From: Mesorhizobium sp. STM 4661
GTDB lineage: Bacteria > Pseudomonadota > Alphaproteobacteria > Rhizobiales > Rhizobiaceae
Length of the DNA stretch: 64,000 bases
Assembly (NCBI RefSeq): GCF_000359125.1
Contig: NZ_CAAF010000056.1
Span: 62,001-126,000 of the forward strand
Reading direction: 5' to 3'
The position numbers and the translations under genes are program-made. The notes beneath the pieces are model-generated. The model had not been told where the DNA came from and did no database searches. It saw only the letters and a program-made list of their open reading frames with translations. Shown piece after piece: positions 57,430 through 64,000 of this stretch; position 1 is the first letter of the stretch, and every line of letters begins with the position of its first letter.

Positions 57430-57850
57430 TGAAGCCAAGCTGTCGGAACGTCCACTCGGGCGCTTCAACAGGTGCGGGTAGCCAATCGAGACCACCCGCG
57501 CGTCCACCATCATTCCGGGCGATCTTCGGCGACGTTTGCGCTTTAGACTGAGCGTCGCCGATAGCAGAAGAGTGCTTCCTCGATAGTGGGTCTCGCGATG
57601 TAGCGGTCTCCCGACTCGACCCCCCGCATCATGGGATGTCATTGAGGGGGACGAACTGGGCCACCCCAAGTAGCAACCGCTATCGGCTTGTGAGATAAGG
57701 TGCAGGTATGCCGGCGTCGTAGCGTGCAGAGCGAGGTTTGGGAACCAAACTAATCCACAGAAATATTTTGTTGGTAGTCCTGTTGGTAGGTGCCGTGGCT
57801 ATGCGAACCACAAACATTTGAAAGCAAAACCAGATTTCATTTACTTGGAA
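57430..57850. other. Gene-free stretch before the att-like site
   Basis: No gene is recognised. Toward 57700-57850 the composition becomes AT-rich, as expected near an integration site. Confidence 0.5.
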
Positions 57851-57867
57851 TCCGCCTCTGGGCACCA
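57851..57867 (+). repeat. tRNA-Phe 3'-end copy, candidate att site
   Basis: TCCGCCTCTGGGCACCA reads as the T-stem 3' strand (CCGCC), acceptor strand (TCTGGGC), discriminator and CCA of a Mesorhizobium-type tRNA-Phe, preceded by GGAA. Symbiosis islands of M. loti type integrate at the 3' end of the phe-tRNA gene and leave a copy of about 17 bases at the far end. No tRNA body precedes it. Confidence 0.6.
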
Positions 57868-58028
57868 GCACTTTCTCAAGCAAAATCAAGTGTTTACCGG
57901 GGCCGCACGGACGCTCTTACCCGGCTCCATGTCGCATTCATGTTGCAATACACTTCCATTGATTTCCAAGGGTTTCCTGCGACTATCGGCAGGTCCGTGC
58001 GACATTGGACGCGGCATGGGGGGAGGTT

Positions 58029-58193
58029 ATGGGTCTCGTTTTTACTGGGGAACGGGTTAGTGGCGGAAGCATCTTGTTTGAAGCCACGGATCAGGACGGG
58101 AAACGAATTATAATCGCGGCGACCCTTGAAGACGTCCAGGAATTCGGCCGCGAAGCAATTCAGGCACCGGCTACAGGGGCCGAGAATGCTTGA
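58029..58193 (+). CDS. Small hypothetical protein between att copies
   Basis: A 54-codon ORF with GGAGG just before its ATG: MGLVFTGERVSGGSILFEAT, then DQDGKRIIIAATLEDVQEFG. It reads as a compact beta-beta-alpha protein of good codon use. I do not know the family. An upstream TTG at 58005 could add eight residues. Confidence 0.55.
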   Translation: MGLVFTGERVSGGSILFEATDQDGKRIIIAATLEDVQEFGREAIQAPATGAENA

Positions 58194-58294
58194 GAGAAAA
58201 CATGCTTGCACGGATGCTTCTTTGAGGCATGCCGCCAATGGTGGGTCTGGTGAGGCACGAGGGAACGATCCGGTCCGCCATGAGTTGGTAAATC

Positions 58295-58504
58295 ATGATG
58301 AACCCCATGGAACCCCACGGACGCGCGATGGCCGATGCCAGGGAGCGCATCAAACGGACCGAGCTCGCGCTTGAACGCACGGAAAAAATGCTGGCCGAGA
58401 ATATCGCGCTGTGCAGCAGGATACGCGCGCAACGGTGTCTGGTCGAGGCCGCATACCGCCTGGTGGAGATAGGTCCGGCCATCGCCTCGCGCGCGCGGAC
58501 TTAG
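58295..58504 (+). CDS. Small hypothetical helical protein
   Basis: A 69-codon ORF: RAMADARERIKRTELALER, TEKMLAENIALCSRI, then LVEAAYRLVEIGPAI. It predicts one long amphipathic helix, perhaps a coiled coil. No ribosome site is strong before ATG 58295; internal ATGs at 58310 and 58328 are alternatives. Function unknown. Confidence 0.45.
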   Translation: MMNPMEPHGRAMADARERIKRTELALERTEKMLAENIALCSRIRAQRCLVEAAYRLVEIGPAIASRART

Positions 58505-58600
58505 CCCTGACAGAAGACGCGGGGCCTTGAGGCCCCTCACCCCCACTCTGATCCGCTACGCGGGCAGTGAGGCGTCAAGCTGCGGTATCGGGTCCGCCAC

Positions 58601-58639
58601 AAAATCCGCGTGTCAGTGGTTCGAATCCTCTGGGCACCA
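58601..58639 (+). repeat. tRNA-Phe 3'-half fragment, candidate att scar
   Basis: AAAATCCGCG, TGTCAGTGGTTCGAATCC and TCTGGGCACCA follow the order anticodon-stem 3' strand, variable loop, T-arm, acceptor and CCA of tRNA-Phe. Three bases (GCC) of the T-stem are missing relative to the copy at 57851, and no 5' half is present, so it is not a functional tRNA. It shares TCTGGGCACCA with that copy, 780 bases away. Confidence 0.6.
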
Positions 58640-58830
58640 TTTCTTTACCCTGTAAAATCAATGGTTTATCATATAAGCTTGGGTTCCCGGCTTATCAGCG
58701 CAGCAATCGGTGCGTTCGTCGCACCATTCCTTTGGATCTTGCCAAGTCCGGCCGGCCAGTCCTTCTCAGGCTCGTGCGGCGCTGTCTTCTGCAAGAGCAG
58801 CGCCACATGCGTTGCCAAGGATGCGATCCG

Positions 58831-58965
58831 TCAAGGGGCCTTGTCGGATGCCCCTTGCTCGGATTGATCAACAATCGCGCCCTCCTCTTCCACAGGCCAG
58901 AGCGAATAGGCGGCAACGGCCGCTACACACAAGACAACTCCGAGGATCACAGCAATCCGGTGCAT
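58831..58965 (-). CDS. Small membrane protein, 44 residues
   Basis: AAAGGA lies seven bases before the ATG. The product has one membrane helix, MHRIAVILGVVLCVAAVAAY, then an acidic tail SLWPVEEEGAIVDQ ending DKAP. The helix could also be a signal peptide. Such single-pass acidic-tailed micro-proteins are common in rhizobia as unknowns. It is well formed (ribosome site, helix, stop), but too short for most gene finders. Confidence 0.55.
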   Translation of the reverse strand: MHRIAVILGVVLCVAAVAAYSLWPVEEEGAIVDQSEQGASDKAP

Positions 58966-59172
58966 GATGGTTTCCTTTGGTTGAACTCTAGCGCTACCTC
59001 AACTCGCCTGGATCGTCGAGCGCGAAGCTGCGCGGCGCTAAGCTTGCGCGCGCAGAGGTTGCGGCACGCTCGCCAAGCCGCGTTCACCTACCAGCGACTC
59101 AATGAAGGAAGAATTTTTTCCTGCGCGAAACGTTTGGCTCAGTTGCCTCGTATTTATCTGGAGGGAGTCCAG

Positions 59173-59370
59173 ATGATTATTCTAAGCTGGCTTGGCGTAC
59201 TGACAATTTTGTATGCCGTGATTATCGTCCCGCTGCCGTCGACGAACCGATGCCAAGCGGTTACGAGCGCGCCTGAACCAAAGGACAGACATCTCCAGCG
59301 ATTTGGAATTCTCCTCGCGCTGGGTAACGGGATTTTGCTTTTCGGACTTTTTGGCACGGAAGGATTGTAG
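59173..59370 (+). CDS. Small membrane protein, 65 residues
   Basis: GGAGGGA lies about eight bases before the ATG. Helix 1 is MIILSWLGVLTILYAVIIVP and helix 2 is FGILLALGNGILLFGLFG, joined by a polar loop. The 268-codon frame open from 58567 crosses the tRNA fragment and is artefactual; only this 3' part is likely to be translated. Function unknown. Confidence 0.5.
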   Translation: MIILSWLGVLTILYAVIIVPLPSTNRCQAVTSAPEPKDRHLQRFGILLALGNGILLFGLFGTEGL

Positions 59371-59492
59371 GCCGGCCGACCAGCAAGCGCAGGCTGTCGG
59401 GCAGCTTTGCGCGAGGCGAAGAACGGCTTGCAGGCCTTGGCAGGAGCTTGTCACCATAAGCCCACTCCAAATCGAGCAGCGTCAGTGGCTGG

Positions 59493-60386
59493 TCAGGTCG
59501 AGACGCGCGCCGCAAACGCCGCCTGCACCGCGCGGTTGACCGTGACCGGCAGGATCGACATGTGGTTTTCGCTGGCGTGGAGTTCGAAGCTGGCGCTCAG
59601 GCCGGGGATGGCGTCGAGGCGCTCGGCCATTTGGCGCGCGAATTCATCGGTACGCGTCACCTTTTTCTGCTCAAGGCGCTTTGCCTCGTCCACAGCACCT
59701 ATCTGGAAGGGCGCCAGCTTTTCCGTCTCGTATTCGCCGGCCGACAGCGTCACCTGCGCTTTCAGCCCCTCCGGCGTGGCGGCTTCGAAACTCTGGAGAA
59801 AGCGGTCGATGGCGCGAGCCTCCCAGTAGATGGCCGGGCTCGCCGCAACCCAGGTCTGGAAGGCGAACGGGCGCGTGAACAGGGCATAGAGCGCGAACAG
59901 ACCGCCGAAGGAGTGGCCGTACAGCGATTGCCGGCCGATGTCGATCCTGGCGTGGCCCGCCACAAACGGCTTCAGCTCGTCCTCGATGAAGGCGAGGAAT
60001 TTTTCCGCCCCGCCGGTCCTGACCTCGGGGCCGTCATCATGGAAGGGCGGGTAGATCTTTCCCGGCGGCGGGCCGAGATCCCATGAGCGCCTGAGCGGAT
60101 CGTAGGCGCCTGCCACGGGATAGCCGATGGCGACGATGACGCCGTCCTCGACATTGGTGCCCAGCGGATAGCCCGCTTGCGCGCGCATGGCATCGACGGC
60201 GGTGCCGATCACCGCGTTGCCGTCGGTCATGTAGAGAACCGGCCAGCCGGCCTCCGGCGCCGGTTTTGCCGGCACGTGGAGGAAAATCCGCCAGGGGTCG
60301 CCGCCATGCGTCGGGACGAGATCGTGGACCGTGGTGTCGGCGATCAGAGCGGGCGTCGAGGGTTTGGACATGAGCATTTCCGGCAA
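59493..60386 (-). CDS. Alpha/beta-hydrolase esterase (Fes/IroE-like)
   Basis: A putative esterase of 293-298 residues. The nucleophile elbow GHSFGG is at about residue 158, preceded by VIVAIGYPVAGAYDPLRRSW and followed by ASPAIYWEARAI; the likely His is in ASENHMSILP. Family members hydrolyse siderophore esters or acyl esters. The gene directly follows fhuB (10-base gap), so release of iron from an imported siderophore is inferred. It lacks a clear signal peptide, so it is cytoplasmic. Starts at 60386 or, after GGAAATG, at 60371. Confidence 0.85.
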   Translation of the reverse strand: MPEMLMSKPSTPALIADTTVHDLVPTHGGDPWRIFLHVPAKPAPEAGWPVLYMTDGNAVIGTAVDAMRAQAGYPLGTNVEDGVIVAIGYPVAGAYDPLRRSWDLGPPPGKIYPPFHDDGPEVRTGGAEKFLAFIEDELKPFVAGHARIDIGRQSLYGHSFGGLFALYALFTRPFAFQTWVAASPAIYWEARAIDRFLQSFEAATPEGLKAQVTLSAGEYETEKLAPFQIGAVDEAKRLEQKKVTRTDEFARQMAERLDAIPGLSASFELHASENHMSILPVTVNRAVQAAFAARVST

Positions 60387-60395
60387 AACGAGGGG

Positions 60396-62441
60396 TCAGC
60401 GGCGGCGCAGCAGCCACATCAGCACCGGGCCGCCGATCAGCGTGGCGACGAGCCCGGCGGGGATCTGGCGCGGGAAGATGGCGGTACGGCCGATCCAGTC
60501 GGCGGCGACCATGATCAGCGCTCCGGCCAGCACGGCGCCGGCCGCCTGCGGCCACGCACGGGCGAGGCCGAGGCGCCGGGCGAGATGCGGCGCCATCAGG
60601 CCGATGAAAGTCAGCGGCCCGACGATCAAGGTCGATGCGGCCGTGAGCGCAGCGACCATCAGCAGCAGAAGCAGCCGGGTTTTGGCCACATCCATACCAA
60701 GCGCCTGTACCGCCGACGGGCCAAGCGGCAGCACATCCAGCCAGCGCATGAAGAGTGGGGCGAGGATGAGCAGGACAATGGCGATGGCGCCAGTCAGAAG
60801 CGCAGCGTTCGCATCGACGCCATAGGTCGAGCCGGTGAGCCAGTTGAGGAGCAGCATGGCGCGCGGGTCGCCGGTGGCGGTCAACACCAGGATCAGCGCG
60901 TCGAACAGCGCCGTCAGAGCCACGCCGGCCAGCAGCAGGCGCTCCGGTGCATAGGCGGCGCGGTGCCCGATGGCCAGCGTCACCAGCAGCGCGGCGAAAG
61001 CACCGATGGTTGCCGCCGCAGTCTGGACCGGACGGCCGGCGTCGGAAAGGGAAAACAGCGCCACCATCATGCCGAGCGCCGCTCCGGCGCTGATGCCCAT
61101 CACTTCGGGACTCGCCATCGGATTGCCGGTCAGCCGCTGCATCATCAGCCCGGCAAGCGCCAGCATGGCGCCGGCGGCGAACGCGGCCGACACACGGGGC
61201 CAGCGCCATGACAGCAAGGGCTGCAGCTGATCGCCGAAGGCGACCGCCCAGCCATGCGGCCCCGGCCCGCAAAGCAAGGCAAGCCCGAGCAGCAGAAGCA
61301 GGGACAAGCCGATTGCCGCCAGCACGAGGCCGGGCTGGCCTGTTCTGAGCAGGCGCTCGGCGGTGAGCGCCGGGACCTCCCAGCCCAGGGCAAGGCGCGG
61401 CAGCAGCCAGAGCAGCAGCGGGGCGCCCAAGAGGGCGGTAATCGCGCCGGTCGGCAGCAGATCGCCCTGCGGCCCGGTCGCCACTTGCACCGCCTGGTCG
61501 GCGGCCCACAGCAGGGCCGCGCCGATCAGCGGCGCCATGATCAGCCTCTGGCTCAGCCGGCGCGCACCGCCGATGCGGGCAAGAGTAGCGGCGGCCAGGC
61601 CAACGAAACCGATCACGCCAACGGCGGCGACGACGAAGGCGGTGAGCGCGACGGCCGCGCCAAGCCCGGCAAAACGGTAGACACCAAGCGGCACGCCAAG
61701 GCTGCGCGCGCCTTCGTCGTCAAGGCCAAGCAAGGTCAGTGGCCGCACCATCAGGCCGATCGCCAGCGCTGCGGCGCCGATGCGCGGCAACAGCCAAAGC
61801 GTCGTCGTCCAATCCTGCTGGCCGAGCGAACCGGCGCCCCAGATGAACAGGCTGGCCAGCCATTCGTGCCGCAGCACGACCAGAGCCGCGCCGATGGCGC
61901 CGGCATAGAGGCTGACGACCAGGCCCGCCAGCACGACGGAAAGCGGCGACAGGCCCTTGTGCCAGGAGAGCGCGAAGACAGCGGCAAGGGCGATGAAGGC
62001 GCCGGCCAGCGCCACCCATTCGCGGCCGAAAGCGAGCAGCGAGGGCGCCAGAAGCGTGGCCAGCGCCAGCGCCAGATAGGCGCCGGCCGAAACGCCGATC
62101 GTTTCCGGCGAGGCGAGCGGGTTGCGCAAGACTTGCTGCAGAACGGTTCCGGCAAGTCCGAGCGCCGCGCCGCACAACAGGCTGACGGCAAGCCTGGGCA
62201 GGAAGGCATAGTGGACGAGCACCTGCCGCATGTCGTCGATGTCGGGGGCAACGAGCGATCGCAGCCAAAGTGCCGACGGCAGCTGTATAGTGAGATTGGA
62301 CACGGTCGCCGCCACCGCAGCCGCCGACAGCACCACACAGAGCAGGACCGCGCCCACCGGCTGATTGCCGAACATGCCGCGCGGCCACGTCCGTCCGGCC
62401 GGCTTGCCGACCTGCACCAAGGTCGCGGCATCCTCAGCCAT
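60396..62441 (-). CDS. fhuB: Ferric-hydroxamate ABC transporter permease, FhuB type
   Basis: A 681-residue double-length FecCD permease: two homologous halves of about 340 residues and roughly 20 membrane helices, as in E. coli FhuB. Each half has the loops that touch the ATPase: FVGLAAATLARIGGARRLSQ and FIGLMAPHLARRLGLAR. NPLASPETIGVSAGAYLAL and NPMASPEVMGISAGAALGM are the paired N-terminal signatures. It overlaps the fhuD stop by eight bases. No fhuC ATPase gene is in the window; one must be supplied from elsewhere. Confidence 0.93.
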   Translation of the reverse strand: MAEDAATLVQVGKPAGRTWPRGMFGNQPVGAVLLCVVLSAAAVAATVSNLTIQLPSALWLRSLVAPDIDDMRQVLVHYAFLPRLAVSLLCGAALGLAGTVLQQVLRNPLASPETIGVSAGAYLALALATLLAPSLLAFGREWVALAGAFIALAAVFALSWHKGLSPLSVVLAGLVVSLYAGAIGAALVVLRHEWLASLFIWGAGSLGQQDWTTTLWLLPRIGAAALAIGLMVRPLTLLGLDDEGARSLGVPLGVYRFAGLGAAVALTAFVVAAVGVIGFVGLAAATLARIGGARRLSQRLIMAPLIGAALLWAADQAVQVATGPQGDLLPTGAITALLGAPLLLWLLPRLALGWEVPALTAERLLRTGQPGLVLAAIGLSLLLLLGLALLCGPGPHGWAVAFGDQLQPLLSWRWPRVSAAFAAGAMLALAGLMMQRLTGNPMASPEVMGISAGAALGMMVALFSLSDAGRPVQTAAATIGAFAALLVTLAIGHRAAYAPERLLLAGVALTALFDALILVLTATGDPRAMLLLNWLTGSTYGVDANAALLTGAIAIVLLILAPLFMRWLDVLPLGPSAVQALGMDVAKTRLLLLLMVAALTAASTLIVGPLTFIGLMAPHLARRLGLARAWPQAAGAVLAGALIMVAADWIGRTAIFPRQIPAGLVATLIGGPVLMWLLRRR

Positions 62442-63354
62442 GGGCTGCTTCCCCGGTCATCGCCTTGGCCAGGACGCGGGCGAAACGGGTGGCGGAGGGA
62501 AGCGCGCCGAACATCAGGACGGCGGGAAGACGCATGATCGAGCGGTTGCGCACGAAGGGCATGGCGTTCCAGACCGGGCTTTCGGTCAGCGTGCCACCGG
62601 CGCCCTCGGGCAAGGGTTCGAGATAGGCGAGGCGTGCTTCGCTGGATGTCGCCAGTCCGTCGATGCCGACGGTCGAAAAACCCCAGTAATTGGTCTCGCC
62701 CGTCCAGGCGTTGCGCAGCCCGATGCGATCGAACACCTCCTGAAACAGGCTCTTCCTGCCATAGACGCGCACATTGCGCGGATCCATGAAGTTGACGACG
62801 TAGACGGGCCGCGCCGAAAGCGGCACCAATTCCTGGCGAACCCCCAGGAGGGACGCATCCGTCGCCGCGATCAGCGCCTCGCCCTCCGCCTCCTTGCCGA
62901 CAAGCCGGGCGAGCTGGCGCGTCGCCTCGATGGCGCGTCGATAAGGCTGCCCGTCCTCGGTGTAGATGCCGATCGTCGTCACCGGCGCGACCCGCTCGAG
63001 CAGGGGCTTGATGCCGTCGAGATACGGAATGGCAAGGATGATGTCGGGTCTGAGCTGCTGCAGGAATTCGAGATTGGGTTCGAGCAGCGTGCCGACATCG
63101 GCGACCTCCGCCGGCAGCGGCGGCTCGACCACCCATTTTTCCCATCCCTCGCGGTCGGCGATCGCAACCGGCCTCACGCCAAGCATGAGCAAGGTCTCGG
63201 CCAGTCCATCATCGAGGCAGACGATACGCAATGGCCGCGCCGCTGCAGAGACGGGCTGGATGCCCGCGATCGGCAGGACGAAAAGGCCGAGCGCAACGCG
63301 CCGATTGATCCAGCCGCGCCGGCGCGCGGGCGCCTGAACCCTCTCATAGGTCAT
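62434..63354 (-). CDS. fhuD: Iron-siderophore binding protein, FhuD type, Tat-exported
   Basis: The solute-binding protein (306 residues from ATG 63354) carries a twin-arginine-like signal: INRRVALGLFVLPIAGIQPV, followed by Ala-rich cleavage region. The mature part has RIVCLDDGLAETLLMLGVRP, LEPNLEFLQQLRPDIILAIP and YVVNFMDPRNVRVYGRKSL, matching FhuD/periplasmic-binding class III. The frame is open to 63504, but the upstream part is arginine-rich non-coding sequence. It delivers siderophore to FhuB. The gene is divergent from the TonB receptor and shares its IRO-box operators. Confidence 0.9.
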   Translation of the reverse strand: MTYERVQAPARRRGWINRRVALGLFVLPIAGIQPVSAAARPLRIVCLDDGLAETLLMLGVRPVAIADREGWEKWVVEPPLPAEVADVGTLLEPNLEFLQQLRPDIILAIPYLDGIKPLLERVAPVTTIGIYTEDGQPYRRAIEATRQLARLVGKEAEGEALIAATDASLLGVRQELVPLSARPVYVVNFMDPRNVRVYGRKSLFQEVFDRIGLRNAWTGETNYWGFSTVGIDGLATSSEARLAYLEPLPEGAGGTLTESPVWNAMPFVRNRSIMRLPAVLMFGALPSATRFARVLAKAMTGEAAHG

Positions 63355-63473
63355 CAACGGGCAGTGCCGCCCGTGACGGTCGCAGAGCCACGATTGTCGG
63401 GCACGATACTGGTTCTCCCTTCTGCGTTGCGATTTTCGAAAACCGTCGCCGATGCCCGGTTGACTATGAAACA

Positions 63474-63488
63474 TGACTTTAATAGTCA
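63474..63488. promoter_or_regulatory. IRO box 1 (RirA-type operator)
   Basis: TGACTTTAATAGTCA fits TGA-N9-TCA, the IRO box of rhizobial iron repression, and is a near palindrome. It lies between divergent fhuD and the TonB receptor. Confidence 0.7.
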
Positions 63489-63498
63489 ACATTGAAGA

Positions 63499-63513
63499 TG
63501 ACAAGATTAGTCA
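63499..63513. promoter_or_regulatory. IRO box 2 (RirA-type operator)
   Basis: TGACAAGATTAGTCA also fits TGA-N9-TCA and is 10 bases after the first site, about 57 bases before the receptor ATG. Confidence 0.65.
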
Positions 63514-63569
63514 AGAATTTTCAGCGACGGCTGCGGACGCCGCGCATAGCAGCGATGAGGGGTAGCAAG

Positions 63570-64000
63570 ATGGAATCAGGCGCGTATCCGACGGCGAGCG
63601 GACGGAGAAGGTTGAGGCTCCTGCTGGCGGCGACATGCGTTTCGGCCCTGGGCTGCGCTCAGGCCGTCGCCCAGGAGAACGCGGTCGAGCTCAACCCGAT
63701 CAATATCGAGGGACAGGTCGACAGCCCCATCGGCCCCGATGAAGGCTATGTCGCCAAGAACACCACCACCGGTTCGAAGACCGACACGCCGCTGAAGGAA
63801 ATTCCGCAGTCGGTGTCGGTGGTGACCCGCAAGCAGCTCGACGACCGCCAGCCGGCGCAACTTGAGGATACGCTGTCCTATCTGGCCGGTGTGACCGCCT
63901 CGCCCTGGGGCGTCGACAACCGCTTCGACCAGTGCCTGATCCGCGGTTTCGACCTCTGCACATATGTGATCTACCGTGACGGGCTGCCGCAGAAGGCGAT
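63570..64000 (+). CDS. TonB-dependent siderophore receptor, 3' end outside window
   Basis: An outer membrane receptor for ferric siderophore, FhuA/FpvA-like. GAGGGG lies seven bases before ATG 63570. A signal peptide (RLRLLLAATCVSALGCAQAV) is followed by a linker with TTTGSKTDTPLKEIPQSVSV, the TonB-box and plug start, then LDDRQPAQLEDTLSYLAGVT and CLIRGFDLCTYVIYRDGLP. The plug motif R-G-F is present; the two cysteines within CLIRGFDLC are unusual in this position and may form a disulfide. The barrel lies beyond the window. Divergent from fhuD-fhuB-esterase, with which it should form one iron-uptake system. Confidence 0.93.
   Translation, partial: MESGAYPTASGRRRLRLLLAATCVSALGCAQAVAQENAVELNPINIEGQVDSPIGPDEGYVAKNTTTGSKTDTPLKEIPQSVSVVTRKQLDDRQPAQLEDTLSYLAGVTASPWGVDNRFDQCLIRGFDLCTYVIYRDGLPQKA

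Noticed and set aside
56755..57669. 304-codon - strand ORF opposite mucR
   Set aside because: Shadow of the MucR gene with biased composition.
58601..58639. Functional tRNA gene
   Set aside because: Only the 3' half is present, lacking D-arm and 5' acceptor strand, with a deletion in the T-stem.
58567..59172. Long N-terminal extension of the 65-residue membrane protein
   Set aside because: It runs through the tRNA fragment and has no coding character; a ribosome site marks the start at 59173.
60037..61509. 490-codon - strand ORF overlapping fhuB and the esterase
   Set aside because: An Arg/Ala-rich shift frame of fhuB; the fhuB frame has clear permease motifs.

Overview
The window looks like Mesorhizobium (Rhizobiales) DNA: the right-hand part of a symbiosis island or integrative element, its tRNA-Phe boundary, and the start of ordinary chromosome. 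This rests on two NodD-type nod boxes, noeK-noeJ, a nodF remnant, a nifA remnant, a SyrB-like regulator, the bioBFDAZ operon with the rhizobial bioZ, and 3' ends of a tRNA-Phe gene near 57.9 and 58.6 kb. No intact tRNA, rRNA or CRISPR array was seen.

Layout. 1-8.4 kb: a + strand cofactor block, nadB (5' end missing), nadC, a small unknown gene, bioB-F-D-A-Z with overlapping stops and starts, and panD. 8.4-10.3 kb: mostly decayed sequence with a 63-codon gene, a nodF fragment and its nod box on the - strand. 10.3-12.5 kb: CIRCE-groES-groEL with terminator. 12.5-15.2 kb: a gabD-type dehydrogenase between remnants of a second queD and of a second TPP-riboswitch/thiC leader. 15.2-24 kb: syrB-like gene, di-heme cytochrome c peroxidase, a small HTH gene and many broken genes (recombinase, IS3, peroxiredoxin-glutaredoxin, LysE exporter, DapA-like, HipA, IS5, omptin); only the YggS-type gene there is intact. 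24.4-30.3 kb: an ABC exporter, a Tn3 transposase remnant, and an exported S9 peptidase preceded by a NifA-site and sigma-54-like promoter. 30.8-34 kb: noeK-noeJ behind a nod box. 34.2-41.7 kb: queC-D-E, then a TPP riboswitch and thiC-O-S-G-E-D with a closing hairpin. 41.9-45.1 kb: flavin monooxygenase, HisC-like aminotransferase, nifA pseudogene. 45.3-48 kb: an IS3-family element split by an IS110-family element. 48-57.4 kb: a cluster of little-known genes (DUF2971-like, PD-(D/E)XK nuclease, TIGR02391, membrane/pentapeptide protein, DUF6650-like, UvrD-type helicase) and a MucR/Ros regulator; this is the best candidate for an undescribed defence-type system. 57.85-58.64 kb: two tRNA-Phe 3'-end copies bracketing two small ORFs. 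58.8-64 kb: two small membrane proteins and a siderophore-iron locus (esterase, FhuB, FhuD, divergent TonB receptor) with two IRO-box-like operators.

How it fits together. The intact genes supply NAD, biotin, pantothenate precursor, thiamine and queuosine precursor, plus GDP-mannose (GDP-fucose precursor) for Nod factor decoration. The decayed genes record repeated rearrangement near the island end. Several frameshifts fall in consecutive genes (19.4-23.4 kb), so true decay should be separated from sequencing error before the genes are called dead.
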